Source of the DNA: Deltaproteobacteria bacterium
Lineage (GTDB): Bacteria; SAR324; XYD2-FULL-50-16
DNA length: 64,000 nucleotides
NCBI GenBank assembly: GCA_018657625.1
Contig: JABHWU010000028.1
Location: 1-64,000, forward strand
Direction of reading: 5' to 3'
Position numbers and translations under genes: made by a program. A model generated the notes under the pieces. The model worked only from the letters and a program-made list of their open reading frames with translations. It ran no database searches and had not been told where the DNA came from. Below are positions 23,359-34,025 of the stretch, piece after piece. Every line of letters starts with the position of its first letter. The stretch's first letter is position 1.

Positions 23359-25065
23359 TTATTTCTTTTGCTGTCGATTTGCCTTTTCAATTTTAGCCCA
23401 GGAATCTCTCAAGGTTACAGTCCTGTTAAATATCAGATGGTCTGGTTTTGAATCGTTGCGATCCACACAGAAATATCCCTGACGCTCAAATTGAAACGGT
23501 TCTTCAGATTTTGCCTCAATTAAACTTTTCTCAAGTTTACAGTTCTTTAATATCTTCATTGATTCAGGATTTAAGAATTCTTTAAAATCTTTTCCTTCCT
23601 TATTCCCGGTAGGGTTCGCTACTGTAAATAATCGATCATAGAGTCTAACTTCCGCATCAATGGCATGACTAGCCGATACCCAATGGATGGTTCCTTTTAC
23701 TTTTTTGATAGAAGTGCCGGTTCCACTTCTTGTTTCAGGATCATAGCTGCATTTTAGAGTAACGATTTCCCCAGTTTGAGGATCTCTAATAACAGCTTCG
23801 CATTTGATAATATATCCATAACGCAATCTAACCTCACCACCAGGTTTTAAACGGAAAAACTTTTTGGGTGGATCTTCCATAAAATCATCCTGTTCAATAT
23901 ATAGTTCTTTTGTAAAAGGTAGTTTTCGGGAGCCAAATATATCGTTATAAGGATGGAATGGCGCATCCATTTCTTCATCTTTATCAGGGAAATTTTCAAT
24001 AATTACCTTAAGTGGTTGTAATACTGCCATAACCCGGGGGGATTTCTGATCCAGGTCTTCCCTAACACAAGTTTCCAGAGCACTCATTTCAATATAGTTC
24101 TCTTTTTTTGTGACACCGATACGATCACAAAATTCACGAATAGCTGAAGGTGTATAACCTCTTCGTCTCATTCCCATCAAGGTTGGCATTCTAGGATCAT
24201 CCCAGCCATTTACCAAACCTGTATCTACCAATTCATTTAGTTTCCGTTTACTGGTGACGGTATAATGCAAAGCCAGTCGTGAAAATTCAATTTGCTGGGG
24301 ATGACAGGGTGAGTCAGTATTGTCTAAAACCCAATCATACAATGGTCTGTGATCAGCAAATTCAAGAGAACATAATGAGTGCGTGATACCTTCAATCGCA
24401 TCAGATAGGCAATGGGTAAAATCATATAAAGGATAAATACCCCATTTGTCACCGGTACGATGATGCGATACTTTCAAGATTCGATAGATAACAGGATCAC
24501 GCATATTGATATTTGGAGATGCCATATCAATTTTTACTCTAAGCACATGTGCACCGTTCTCATGTTTACCGAGTTTCATCTCTTCGAACAGTTCCAGATT
24601 TTCAGTAACCGAACGGTCCCGATAAGGGCTGTTGACTCCGGGCTCTTTAAGAGTGCCTCTTTGTGCCTTAATCTCTTCCGGTTTTAAACTGCAAACATAG
24701 GCCTTGTTCCGCTTAATTAATTGAACTGCAAATTCATACAATTGATCAAAATAGTCGGATGCATGTCGCAATCTGTTTTCCCAGCCAAATCCGAGCCATT
24801 TGACGGAGTCTATAATTGAATCAGTATACTCTTTACTTTCTTTACTAGGGTTGGTGTCGTCAAATCTCAGATATGTTTTTCCGCCATACTGATTGGCTAA
24901 CCCAAAGTTGATGCAGATAGACTTTGCATGTCCGATATGTAAAAAACCGTTTGGCTCAGGTGGAAAACGGGTAATAATCTGTCCTTGATTTTTACCAGCT
25001 TCGATATCAGCGGTAATAATTTGTTGGATAAAATTTAATGGTGAGGAATGATCTTTCTTGTCCAT
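23359..25065 (-). CDS. glnS: Glutaminyl-tRNA synthetase
   Basis: Charges tRNA-Gln directly with glutamine. The 568-residue class I synthetase shows the HIGH site in PPEPNGFLHIGHAKS, the KMSKS counterpart TSKRKL, and the C-terminal beta-barrel anticodon-binding domain ending in FNRTVTLRDSWAK. Length and order agree with proteobacterial GlnRS. Having GlnRS argues that this organism does not depend only on the GatCAB amidation route for Gln-tRNA. ATG 25065 starts MDKKDHSSPLNFIQQII, which aligns with the family's normal start. Confidence 0.97.
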   Translation of the reverse strand: MDKKDHSSPLNFIQQIITADIEAGKNQGQIITRFPPEPNGFLHIGHAKSICINFGLANQYGGKTYLRFDDTNPSKESKEYTDSIIDSVKWLGFGWENRLRHASDYFDQLYEFAVQLIKRNKAYVCSLKPEEIKAQRGTLKEPGVNSPYRDRSVTENLELFEEMKLGKHENGAHVLRVKIDMASPNINMRDPVIYRILKVSHHRTGDKWGIYPLYDFTHCLSDAIEGITHSLCSLEFADHRPLYDWVLDNTDSPCHPQQIEFSRLALHYTVTSKRKLNELVDTGLVNGWDDPRMPTLMGMRRRGYTPSAIREFCDRIGVTKKENYIEMSALETCVREDLDQKSPRVMAVLQPLKVIIENFPDKDEEMDAPFHPYNDIFGSRKLPFTKELYIEQDDFMEDPPKKFFRLKPGGEVRLRYGYIIKCEAVIRDPQTGEIVTLKCSYDPETRSGTGTSIKKVKGTIHWVSASHAIDAEVRLYDRLFTVANPTGNKEGKDFKEFLNPESMKILKNCKLEKSLIEAKSEEPFQFERQGYFCVDRNDSKPDHLIFNRTVTLRDSWAKIEKANRQQKK

Positions 25066-25302
25066 TTTAACCTTGTTTACTTCATATGTTTACTGATTTA
25101 CGATTCAATAAATCATTGCTGAGAAATTAAAAAGTCTGGTGTATTTTGAGATGAGATTTGATTTTACCTGCCTTGGCGAGAAAAAAAGATTCCTGTCAAT
25201 CAGCCATGTTGCTTAATATATCCAAAACGCTTAATATCATCAAGTGTAATGGGTATAATTTGGGAATTTTCTTATTAAAACAGGAGATCCGGGGGATGTG
25301 AA

Positions 25303-26085
25303 CTATATCTCCAGTTTACTAAGTTCTTTAAATAGTATTTCAGCTGATTTTGTTTTAATTTCAAGCGTTTGCTTTAAGTAGAGATCCTGAATTTTCAGAA
25401 CTGAGATTAGGGTTTTCATCGGGATTTTTTCATATATATCCGCAGGGTGTACATCCAGTAACCATAATAATTTAATCATGGCTGGGGTTACAAGGTTTGT
25501 GGTATTTTGGGCACATGACTGACAGATTAGTCCAGATTCAATAACATCTAAATAATACATATTTTTACGAAATATTGTTTTGTTTTGTTGAGGTTTTAGG
25601 GTAGGCAGAAAACATGATAAACATAGGTCATAATTGATTCCAAAACCAATATTTTTAATAAGCTTGTCAATAAAGAATACCATTTGGTTGATTTCAAACT
25701 GATTCTGCCAATCAGTTTTTACATAATTGTTTAAAAGTGCTGTTAAATCCTTAGCCGGATTTCCGGGCTTAGCTATTTGACGGATGGTTTCCAGAAAATA
25801 GCAATGGAATAAAAAGTGCAAATAGGAAAAACGGTCTATATCAAGCAAAACAATTTTTTGAGAACTGTATATTTTAATGAAATCATTCCTCTCTTGAATT
25901 TGAAAATCAATATCTATATAATCACCCAAATGAAACGGGAAACTGGTTTGTTTTCCAATTTTTTTGCCGCCATATATTGTTGCGGATAAAAGACCATAAT
26001 TTGAGGAGAGCAAATTGACAATTAAATCAGAATCCCGATAAGGAGTGTTTGACAATATAAAAACGGATTCTTTTTCAATTTTCAT
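25303..26085 (-). CDS. recO: DNA repair protein RecO
   Basis: Recombination mediator that, with RecF and RecR, loads RecA on SSB-covered DNA. The 260-residue product has an N-terminal OB fold beginning EKESVFILSNTPYRDSDLIV, the characteristic ATIYGGKK-type turn, a helical C-domain, and a zinc site of two CxxC pairs (CLSCF and CQSC). The sequence is divergent, as usual for RecO. It is monocistronic, divergent from the cNMP-binding gene at 26240. Confidence 0.88.
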   Translation of the reverse strand: MKIEKESVFILSNTPYRDSDLIVNLLSSNYGLLSATIYGGKKIGKQTSFPFHLGDYIDIDFQIQERNDFIKIYSSQKIVLLDIDRFSYLHFLFHCYFLETIRQIAKPGNPAKDLTALLNNYVKTDWQNQFEINQMVFFIDKLIKNIGFGINYDLCLSCFLPTLKPQQNKTIFRKNMYYLDVIESGLICQSCAQNTTNLVTPAMIKLLWLLDVHPADIYEKIPMKTLISVLKIQDLYLKQTLEIKTKSAEILFKELSKLEI

Positions 26086-26239
26086 GAGCTTTTAAAAGGA
26101 AAAATTTATAAATACTATTGAATGACATCGTATTCGTATTAACTGTTAATTTCAAGCATCCCGGTTAAGGATTAATTCCGAGTTTAGAATTCAGACAATC
26201 CAGGCGTTTGGTTTTTAAGATTAAAAAAGGTTTGTAAAT

Positions 26240-28798
26240 ATGCAATGGGAATCTAACCACTACTATTCACTTAAAGAAGCAGATCCAATGTGTTTACAGA
26301 TTGTGATCAGCTTATTAAAGGCATACCCCTTGACCAAAGGTTGTCTGGATACGCTGGGGATCAAACTTCAGGAAAAATTGGCTTTTGGATTTTTTAATAT
26401 CGGTAAAGATATTATCACTGAAGGTGACTCAGGTAGAGATATTTTCCTGCTTTGTACGGGTAAAATGGATGTAATCGTAAATAATCAAGTGGTTGTTAAG
26501 ATGGAATCTCCCTCTTTGGTTGGGGAAAAGGGGATCATTTCTGAAAACTCGAAACGGGCAGCAACAATCAAGATCACAGATAAAGATGAAGCGCTGGTGG
26601 TAAAAATCCCGATGGGAAGCTTCCTGAGAGACTTTAATGATACTTCAATTAGAGATGATCAATTTACCCAGGTTGAAAAAATTTACCAAAATTTGTTTCA
26701 GGGTATACAGGAACGATTGTTTGATTATATTTATCTTCAGAAAAGTTTGTGGGAAGAAACAAATTCAACTTTAGAATTACTCAATACTCAGATGTTAGCC
26801 AAATCCCTGGATAATCAGAAAGATCCAGGTTGGGAGCCAGAAATTTGGAGTATAGTACAAAAACATTTAAAGCTAAAGCTTGGTTTAACCTGGCCGGCCA
26901 GTGCTCCTTTAAATATTGCTAATTTAAGGATTGGGGTTTTAAGATTTCTGGATAAGAAGTTTGCCAGTCTCGATGTTACAAAATCACATACCATCAAACA
27001 GATGGAATGGCGTAATTTTCTATTAAGTGTCAGTGAACGTGTTTTAAAAAGCCTGCCAGAAAACAAAAAATTATTTCCTCTACCTCAATTGGAACTTTTT
27101 AATCCCAGTATTTACCGAATGCGATTAATTGACCTTTTGAGGAAACTGGAAAAACGTTTTGAGAAAGCCAAAATAGAAAAAATGGTACCAGGGCATAATG
27201 ATTTTTTTGGTGTTGGTGATAGAAGTAATGAGTTTAATTTAATCAATTATCTGGCTAACTTTTATAAATATTTTAGGACAAAAAACCCCAGAAGAATTCA
27301 GGCTCAAATTGCTCAAAAGATAGCGTCTATTGCGGCTGAATGTGAAAATCAATTTAATCAATCAGCTGTTAAAATGCAGAATTTTATTACGGATGTTAAA
27401 AAAAGGAATATTGCGACTAAAAGTGAAGCTACGGAAAAACAAATTGATATGTCAAAAATTAATAAACTGGTGCTGATACTGCAACGAGGAATGGAAATTT
27501 ATAAAGACAATGCTGCGACATTTTTTTCAGGTGAAATTGGAAAGATCAAATTTGACCCTAATAAATTTCCAACATTTTCGACTTTTCAAGTGACAATGAG
27601 GTCTCAGGCCTTGAGAAAACAGATGCATAGTAGTTTTCTTTCTGTCTTAAAGGCCTTTAAGTTCCAAAAAGATATATTGACTAATGAAAGTTTGCATTCT
27701 CTTTTTCATATTTGTTTGATTGAAAAAAATGATACGATTTTACCTAATGAAATATATGCTAACTATTGGTTTACTTTTTCTGATCAAATTAAACTAAAAT
27801 ACGAAAATGAAATTTTATTAGATTCCAATCCCGGTATGGAAATTGGGGGTGAATATTGGGGCCTCCAAAAACAAAAAGGTGAAATAGAAACTGATTCCAA
27901 AGTTTCGCTTCAGGCTGAAAATACAAGTCTGATATTAATTTTACCGATTATTAATCTTCCCTGGACGAGTAATCAGAGCCCAACCAATCAGATCCTTATT
28001 GAAGAGTATTTACCGTTAATGCAGTGGTTATTTGATAAACAGATTGAACAGTTTGTGTTTTTAAAGGAGATGCGGGATCAGTTTGTTCAACAATGGTTGG
28101 AAATGAAAAAAGTTCTGGAACTGTCACAAAAAACAAATCAGTTTGAACAAAAAGCATTACGATTGCCAAGAGAGGAAGGGTTTCAAATATCCGCCTGGTT
28201 GAAGGATAACTTGGGACTAAATATCGATCAGAATGAAGCTATGATTTCAAACCAATTGTCAAAACGAATCTATAATTTTGTACTGCGCTCAACCAGCTCT
28301 GACAAACCAGATCTTTCCATTGAACAATGTGGTAACCTGGCTTATACTAAATGGCGAAACATTTTATTTGAAATTGTCGGTCAAATATCATCCTTAAACA
28401 AAATTGTAAGAGCTTTGCCAAATAATCCACCAGTACCTGCATTTGATCGCTTAGCCAAAAAATTAACACCTATTTTATCGCATATTTTGGAGGATACCTG
28501 GAAGAAACAAAACCCGATTCTTTCCGGTAATCCAGGCTTAAATATCCTCTCGATATTACACCCGGATAAACATAATAATAGTCAGGATATTATTAAATTA
28601 TACCAGTCAATATTTGAAATAGTTTCCGAACAATCATATCAATTATTGCTTGAAGTTAAGCAGCAAAAAACTTTCCTGGAAACAATGAAAGATAAATATT
28701 CTCAATTAGATACTACATCAGCTTCTGAGGTGAGTAAAATAGATATGATTCATGGTTTGGTAACCAGATTGGTCGCTCAATTGAAAAAAGCTTCTTGA
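26240..28798 (+). CDS. Large protein with N-terminal cyclic-nucleotide-binding domain
   Basis: An 852-residue cytosolic protein. Residues about 45-135 form a cNMP-binding domain: GKDIITEGDSGRDIFLLCTG, then the phosphate-binding cassette LVGEKGIISENSKRAATIK with the key Glu (about 96) and Arg (about 106) conserved, so real cAMP or cGMP binding is plausible. The remaining about 700 residues are helical, with no DNA-binding helix-turn-helix, kinase, channel or other domain I recognise; runs such as LIKLYQSIFEIVSEQ suggest long helices. The next gene follows after 31 bases and encodes another large unknown protein, making a two-gene operon. It could be a second-messenger-gated scaffold or regulator. 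It is not a CRP-type factor. Confidence 0.82.
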   Translation: MQWESNHYYSLKEADPMCLQIVISLLKAYPLTKGCLDTLGIKLQEKLAFGFFNIGKDIITEGDSGRDIFLLCTGKMDVIVNNQVVVKMESPSLVGEKGIISENSKRAATIKITDKDEALVVKIPMGSFLRDFNDTSIRDDQFTQVEKIYQNLFQGIQERLFDYIYLQKSLWEETNSTLELLNTQMLAKSLDNQKDPGWEPEIWSIVQKHLKLKLGLTWPASAPLNIANLRIGVLRFLDKKFASLDVTKSHTIKQMEWRNFLLSVSERVLKSLPENKKLFPLPQLELFNPSIYRMRLIDLLRKLEKRFEKAKIEKMVPGHNDFFGVGDRSNEFNLINYLANFYKYFRTKNPRRIQAQIAQKIASIAAECENQFNQSAVKMQNFITDVKKRNIATKSEATEKQIDMSKINKLVLILQRGMEIYKDNAATFFSGEIGKIKFDPNKFPTFSTFQVTMRSQALRKQMHSSFLSVLKAFKFQKDILTNESLHSLFHICLIEKNDTILPNEIYANYWFTFSDQIKLKYENEILLDSNPGMEIGGEYWGLQKQKGEIETDSKVSLQAENTSLILILPIINLPWTSNQSPTNQILIEEYLPLMQWLFDKQIEQFVFLKEMRDQFVQQWLEMKKVLELSQKTNQFEQKALRLPREEGFQISAWLKDNLGLNIDQNEAMISNQLSKRIYNFVLRSTSSDKPDLSIEQCGNLAYTKWRNILFEIVGQISSLNKIVRALPNNPPVPAFDRLAKKLTPILSHILEDTWKKQNPILSGNPGLNILSILHPDKHNNSQDIIKLYQSIFEIVSEQSYQLLLEVKQQKTFLETMKDKYSQLDTTSASEVSKIDMIHGLVTRLVAQLKKAS

Positions 28799-28829
28799 AA
28801 ATAGGATTGATAATCGGTATTTTAAAACG

Positions 28830-30731
28830 ATGAAAAAAAATATTATGGCTGCAAACAATATCGATGTAAAAATCGAAAGCTTTTTGGATAGACAAAATAA
28901 AATTGGTATTGACCTGGATAAGCGGCATGCTCGTGAAAACAAGACATTAAAAGATCTGGTGCAGACTTCAGAACCACTTTCGAAAGATATTGTAGAAGTC
29001 TTTTTCGATGGTGCCCATCAAGCATTATTAAATGACCGCGCCGTAGATGAAATCAATACTGTTCTTCATGGTATTTTAGAAAAAGTAAATGACTTCCCGC
29101 TGATTAAACGATTTTTCATTTTGAACACCATGAATTTTTTTAGTAGCAAAATAAGCATTGGAAAACTTGTTCCTGCGCTCATGGTAATGTCTGGAAATGA
29201 CCAGAAAAGAATTATCTGGGAATTTGTTTACCCAACTTTTTTGACCATTAATAACAATGTGGAAACATTGGTTTCAACTGATGACATTTTTGATAAAAAA
29301 GACCTACATATTGAAAGAGGAAGTCTTTATTTATTCGGGGCAGATATTGCCAAAGTAATTGTTAATTTGTTTAAACCCGAATACTTAAATAAGCTGGGTT
29401 CAGTCAGGTCCGTTATTGAACAGATTATGTTGGTCATAAAGCATGATAAAAAAGCAAATCCGGCTTTTAAAAATATTGTTGATGATCAGCAATGCATTTC
29501 TAAAATAGTTTTGAAATTCATAGATACAATTCAAACCCATGATACTTTGTTTGATTACTCTCTAAAACGTCATGAGTTCTATAAATTATTCCTGCTGAAA
29601 CTTACTACCAAGGATCGATTTAAAAAACTGAATCCCTTTCAAATTAGTAAAATCCTGGCTGGATGTATTGTCACCAATAATCAATTGAGACCCGATACAG
29701 CTCTGATTCAGGCAATGCTTAGTGAAAAGGAGCATGGATCAAAAAACACCTTTTTAGCCAAAAAAGCTTTTTTCAATCAAATTTCCCCCTCAAATATATA
29801 CACGCTTATTGGGCAAGTATTGGTACAGATTCAATTAATTTCTAAAGAAAACCTTTCTGAGGAATTTATTGAAGTTCAGAAAATGTCGGTAAAAACTATC
29901 CTGAAAAAAATCTGGACAAATGTAACGGACGTACTTGAATCCGGTACTGCTTCAGCGTCTGACCCGGTTTCAAATTTATTTTCGCAGATTACCAATACAT
30001 TTAAGACCTTTCAACTGTCTGAAAAGAAAAAATCCCAAAAAGTTGCCAGAAGAGAAAAAAGTCAAAAAAAATCTGGATATCAGGCAGATCAACCCATTGA
30101 AAAAGATCAGAATTGCCTGTCACAGCTTCAGAAACATTATACCCTTGTTGACCCGGATATATTAGCTTTTAGAGGGAAACATGAAGGTGCCAGTCAGAAA
30201 GATTATGGGTATAATATTCGCTTATTTAAACAGGATGATATTGCCATAATAAATTTTAACAAATGCTTTAATCGCTTATTTCAGAGTCAAAGCCAGGATG
30301 AGTTGTTCAAACAAATTTCCTTTAAAGGTCAAAAACGAATTTTAGAATTTGCTTCAGCCTATATTTTTGATAATTACTTGTTTTGTTTTGGAACCACACA
30401 TACCAAACAGCCGGGAGAGCAATTGATTCAGGAAAAAGATATTTTTCCTTATGCATTATTGTTTGAAAAAGGAGCAGAAAAACAATTTGGGAGGATTCTA
30501 AGCCGGGAAGTGGAGATCGATGGTAATAAACAAATCTATAACGAGAAACCCATGACCGGGGATAATATGATCATGTACTATGAAACCCTTTATTACATCC
30601 TCCATTTAATGCCGGAAAAGCACTGGTTGGCTGAAGATAGCCAACGTTGTCTATATTTTCTGGTTAGTGAAATACAGAAGCAGATGAAAAACAACAAATC
30701 AATGATGTATAGTGAATCATTGTTGCATTAA
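28830..30731 (+). CDS. Large hypothetical cytosolic protein, partner of the cNMP-binding protein
   Basis: A 633-residue protein with no signal peptide, no membrane helix and no recognised family. An N-terminal helical region (about 1-375) is joined by a Lys-rich low-complexity linker (EKKKSQKVARREKSQKKSG) to a C-terminal domain of about 220 residues containing mixed strands and helices (KDYGYNIRLFKQDDIAIINF, and YLFCFGTTHTKQPGEQL). The start ATG 28830 lacks a clear ribosome site; ATG 28845 is possible and translation may be coupled to the gene 31 bases upstream. It converges with the K+ channel gene 18 bases later. Confidence 0.7.
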   Translation: MKKNIMAANNIDVKIESFLDRQNKIGIDLDKRHARENKTLKDLVQTSEPLSKDIVEVFFDGAHQALLNDRAVDEINTVLHGILEKVNDFPLIKRFFILNTMNFFSSKISIGKLVPALMVMSGNDQKRIIWEFVYPTFLTINNNVETLVSTDDIFDKKDLHIERGSLYLFGADIAKVIVNLFKPEYLNKLGSVRSVIEQIMLVIKHDKKANPAFKNIVDDQQCISKIVLKFIDTIQTHDTLFDYSLKRHEFYKLFLLKLTTKDRFKKLNPFQISKILAGCIVTNNQLRPDTALIQAMLSEKEHGSKNTFLAKKAFFNQISPSNIYTLIGQVLVQIQLISKENLSEEFIEVQKMSVKTILKKIWTNVTDVLESGTASASDPVSNLFSQITNTFKTFQLSEKKKSQKVARREKSQKKSGYQADQPIEKDQNCLSQLQKHYTLVDPDILAFRGKHEGASQKDYGYNIRLFKQDDIAIINFNKCFNRLFQSQSQDELFKQISFKGQKRILEFASAYIFDNYLFCFGTTHTKQPGEQLIQEKDIFPYALLFEKGAEKQFGRILSREVEIDGNKQIYNEKPMTGDNMIMYYETLYYILHLMPEKHWLAEDSQRCLYFLVSEIQKQMKNNKSMMYSESLLH

Positions 30732-30749
30732 CGGAATGCTATCATTCAC

Positions 30750-33158
30750 TCAGTTGTGCCTCTCGATATATACCCTCCATCCTTTTTTGTCTGAACTCGC
30801 CAGTGAAATTAGTTTGGAATAAGGTTTGATAAGATAGTCTGCTTCAGGACTTAAAACTACTTGATTGGCGGATATGTCTTTTACTCTTTTTAGATCGATA
30901 ACAGAATCTGTAATTTTTGGTTCCAACTGTGCTCTTCGAATAACTTCAGCTTTTCTTACATATGTGTTTCCGGTTTCTTCTAAAATTCCGATGATCATTT
31001 TATCCAATTCTTTAGTACCTTCCAACAGTTCAGAAAATGGTTTATTGATATAGTTTGATGCGATGGGATTTAGGTGAAAGAGCCGATCTTCCAGATTTAT
31101 AATTGTATCAACAACATGAGTAACCCCCAGTCCATGAGCTCCATTTGATAACATGATTTGGTATATTTCATCCAGAGGGATGATCTCTTCGATATCTGAA
31201 TGTTTTAATGTTTCTTCATATTTTTGATTCAGAATTTCGACGATCTTATATGCCCGCTTGTTTAATTCATTGATTGACATGGCTGTTAGCACTGTTCGGG
31301 CGTCTATTTCATGATAGGAGCGTTTGGAGTCGATTTCAGCTAAAATCATTATTTTATTGGCTTTTTTAATACCTGCTTTGAGCAATACACTGCGATTAAC
31401 AAAATCTCCCCGGACAAGTTTAACACGTGAATCTTCTTTAAATTGATCATTAAATGTGTTTACGGCATCAGGTGTGATATCAGCTACAATCACTATTTGA
31501 TCCCATTCTGTCTCCCGACTGTTGTGATGTTTGAGCATAAAGTTAATCATATCGGGTAGGTGTGTTTTCCATCCGCAGATTAGTAATATAGAATCTGTTC
31601 TTGTTTTTTTATAGGGGGCTTGGCGTTTATTGTGTTTGTAATCAACTAACATTGCATCTAGTGCTTCATGTTCAGCTGTTTGTAGCTTGGATAGTTTTTT
31701 CTGATTTTCCAGTAACAGTGGAGATTTATTTTCATATAGAATATTGATTAAATTAATAATTGCTTCATCCAATTGTAATGATTCAAAAAGGTACCTGTTA
31801 TTTTTATAAAATACACCACAAACTTCATCATTGTATTCATACAATTCAATTTCTAATTCCTGAAGTTGTTTAGATAAATGCTGATGATGTTTATATTTAG
31901 GCGTAATTTCTGTTAATTTTGATGCAAGAAATTCCTGGTCAAAGGAAAAACCTTTTCCCTCATTTTCTTTAATTCTTTTTTGATACCAGTAATTAATTGA
32001 TTCAGGGTTAGTTTGAATATAAATTAATGAGCTGTTTTCCTTGATAGTATAGTTTGGTGTAGGATTGATCATCGGAAAATTACTTCGCATGTTCTTAATT
32101 TCCATCAATTTTTGGATCGCCAGTTGTATGGAAACTGATTTTTGAATGTCATGCATTTTCTCCTGCTTTAGCCAGGCAAGATCCCCTGAATTTTCAAGCA
32201 TCCCTATAACTAAAATATCGTTGTAATCCTGGGTTAATTCTACGAAAGTCTTCCCAATATATTTATCGGGCAAATCCAGAATCTGTAACAGTCCGGATTT
32301 GTTATTAAATAAGATGCGTATGATACTGTGTAAACCCGATAAAAGTGCCAGGTTTGAAGTTAAAGCGCGACAAGTATAGCGATTTGTAATGGTTTCTTCA
32401 ACATTAGCCCTGGTTAATGAAGAACCAAATTCAGGTTGAATAATCTCAGCAATCGTAAAAATTTTTGGATTTAAACGCTCAACTGCTTTAGCGGCTTGTA
32501 CTGTTTTAAAATCAATTTCATCCGCTGATTTTCCTGATTCTTCATCAGCCAGAATTAAAGCTTTCTCAGCTGATTCAATACAGATATTATGTAACACTTC
32601 AGTATTGGTGTAATTGCCTCGAAAATAATATAAATCCTGAAGGGCTGGGTATTGCCTCAAATTGTTGATTTTATTGATGTCTACATTATTGACCAATACC
32701 AGATATTTAGAGCTTTGTTGATGTAACTTTAATATGTTGATTAACAGTAATGGCATATCTGGTCGCCAGCCAAAAATCACCATATGATTTTGCTTGTTTT
32801 TCAAGGGAACTAACCCTAGCGCTTTTTTACGATTTTTTTCCACCAACCAGCTGGTAATGTTACCGGTTAATATCCCGGAGTAGCCGATCCCCATAAACAT
32901 AATGGCAACCGCTGCCAGTTTTCCCAGGGTTGAGAAAGGAGACATATCCCCATAACCGACTGTTGTAACCGTTACGACAGTAAACCAGAGAGATTGAAAG
33001 AAATCACTAAATTTTGAACTCTGTTGGCCAGATTCGATTGAGAACATCAATACAGCGGCAAATATTAAAAAAAACAGGAAACCAGCTGATGCCAGGAAGA
33101 AACCATTATTCCTCAATCTACTGAGAAAGGATCTTGTCTTTACTAGTATTTTTTTCAT
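30750..33158 (-). CDS. K+ channel with two RCK regions (GsuK/CASTOR-like)
   Basis: Inner-membrane potassium channel of 802 residues. Two helices (about 20-40 and 82-105) flank a pore with the K+ selectivity filter TVTTVGYGD (about 63-71). The long cytosolic part has two NAD-binding-like RCK domains, beginning near MVIFGWRPDMP (about 126) and ILLICGWKTHLPDM (about 537), each followed by an RCK_C-like region, as in Geobacter GsuK and plant CASTOR/POLLUX. Gating is likely by Ca2+, nucleotides or NAD+. Presence of one pore and tandem RCK units in a single chain means a tetramer carries eight RCK domains. Convergent with the gene at 28830. Confidence 0.92.
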   Translation of the reverse strand: MKKILVKTRSFLSRLRNNGFFLASAGFLFFLIFAAVLMFSIESGQQSSKFSDFFQSLWFTVVTVTTVGYGDMSPFSTLGKLAAVAIMFMGIGYSGILTGNITSWLVEKNRKKALGLVPLKNKQNHMVIFGWRPDMPLLLINILKLHQQSSKYLVLVNNVDINKINNLRQYPALQDLYYFRGNYTNTEVLHNICIESAEKALILADEESGKSADEIDFKTVQAAKAVERLNPKIFTIAEIIQPEFGSSLTRANVEETITNRYTCRALTSNLALLSGLHSIIRILFNNKSGLLQILDLPDKYIGKTFVELTQDYNDILVIGMLENSGDLAWLKQEKMHDIQKSVSIQLAIQKLMEIKNMRSNFPMINPTPNYTIKENSSLIYIQTNPESINYWYQKRIKENEGKGFSFDQEFLASKLTEITPKYKHHQHLSKQLQELEIELYEYNDEVCGVFYKNNRYLFESLQLDEAIINLINILYENKSPLLLENQKKLSKLQTAEHEALDAMLVDYKHNKRQAPYKKTRTDSILLICGWKTHLPDMINFMLKHHNSRETEWDQIVIVADITPDAVNTFNDQFKEDSRVKLVRGDFVNRSVLLKAGIKKANKIMILAEIDSKRSYHEIDARTVLTAMSINELNKRAYKIVEILNQKYEETLKHSDIEEIIPLDEIYQIMLSNGAHGLGVTHVVDTIINLEDRLFHLNPIASNYINKPFSELLEGTKELDKMIIGILEETGNTYVRKAEVIRRAQLEPKITDSVIDLKRVKDISANQVVLSPEADYLIKPYSKLISLASSDKKGWRVYIERHN

Positions 33159-33258
33159 AAATCTGTATTTTTTATATTTTTAATTCAGTAAAAATTGAAC
33201 TTATTATAGAAGGAACACAGATACCTGTAAATCTTTCAATATATTGATAATGCTATTT

Positions 33259-33891
33259 TTAAAAACCAAAGCCTATTGACGCTGATATTAGCCAGTGTTC
33301 GAATTCAATTTTTTCCACTATTGCCTCTTTGTCATCAATTGCCCCTCTCAGATATCGAATACTGGTATCAAAAACCATAAATTTTTCACCGCCATAAAAT
33401 CCAAAAGCAGCTGAAGTAACAGGTGTTTTGGTAGAAGATTCATGAGTGGTTTTGTCGATATTATTTCCAGAAGCTGTATATCGGTTTTCCTCAATGGTTA
33501 TATTTTGCTCGGCATACCCTACTGATACATAAGCGGTAATGAAATCAAATGGACCAGGTTCTGTAGAACTAATTGTTTGGTAATCCAACAAATAGACCAA
33601 AGAAGGTGCCTTATATTCTCCTGTGATTGTATAATTTGAAACTGAATTATCTGTTCTAGTCAGGGAGTTTTTGTTATGATATTCAAATTCGGGAATTACA
33701 GTGTAGCGTAATCCCCACTGTTGATTGAAGAATAGAGAGGCATCCCAAACAATCTGGCTGGTATCACTAAGGTAAGTTCCTCCGATTAAAGAATAGTGAA
33801 CAGCAAAACCATTTTGGCAAGTGAAGCCAAGGAAAAAGAGCACTGACAGCAAAATTAGTTTGATTTTAGGAATCAGTTCAGAAAGAAAGCG
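33259..33891 (-). CDS. Outer-membrane beta-barrel-like protein
   Basis: About 210 residues from ATG 33891 (MRFLSELIPKIKLILLSVLF), starting with a signal peptide that ends near GFAV. The mature part alternates hydrophobic and polar residues in strand-sized steps rich in Tyr, Ser and Thr, and the chain ends IGFGF, the terminal Phe typical of outer-membrane barrels inserted by BamA. An upstream ATG at 33921 would add ten residues ahead of the signal and is less likely. No specific function is visible. It stands between the K+ channel and serA on the same strand. Confidence 0.7.
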   Translation of the reverse strand, partial: RFLSELIPKIKLILLSVLFFLGFTCQNGFAVHYSLIGGTYLSDTSQIVWDASLFFNQQWGLRYTVIPEFEYHNKNSLTRTDNSVSNYTITGEYKAPSLVYLLDYQTISSTEPGPFDFITAYVSVGYAEQNITIEENRYTASGNNIDKTTHESSTKTPVTSAAFGFYGGEKFMVFDTSIRYLRGAIDDKEAIVEKIEFEHWLISASIGFGF

Positions 33892-34025
33892 CATTATTAT
33901 GAAATTTGATAGATCCGCCATGTTATTATGAAGACCTGATTTAATTGTTTAAGAATTTCTGAATGAAGACGATATCGTAGCTATCAACAGTGTTAATGTT
34001 AGAATTTATCATTGTAAATAAGTGT

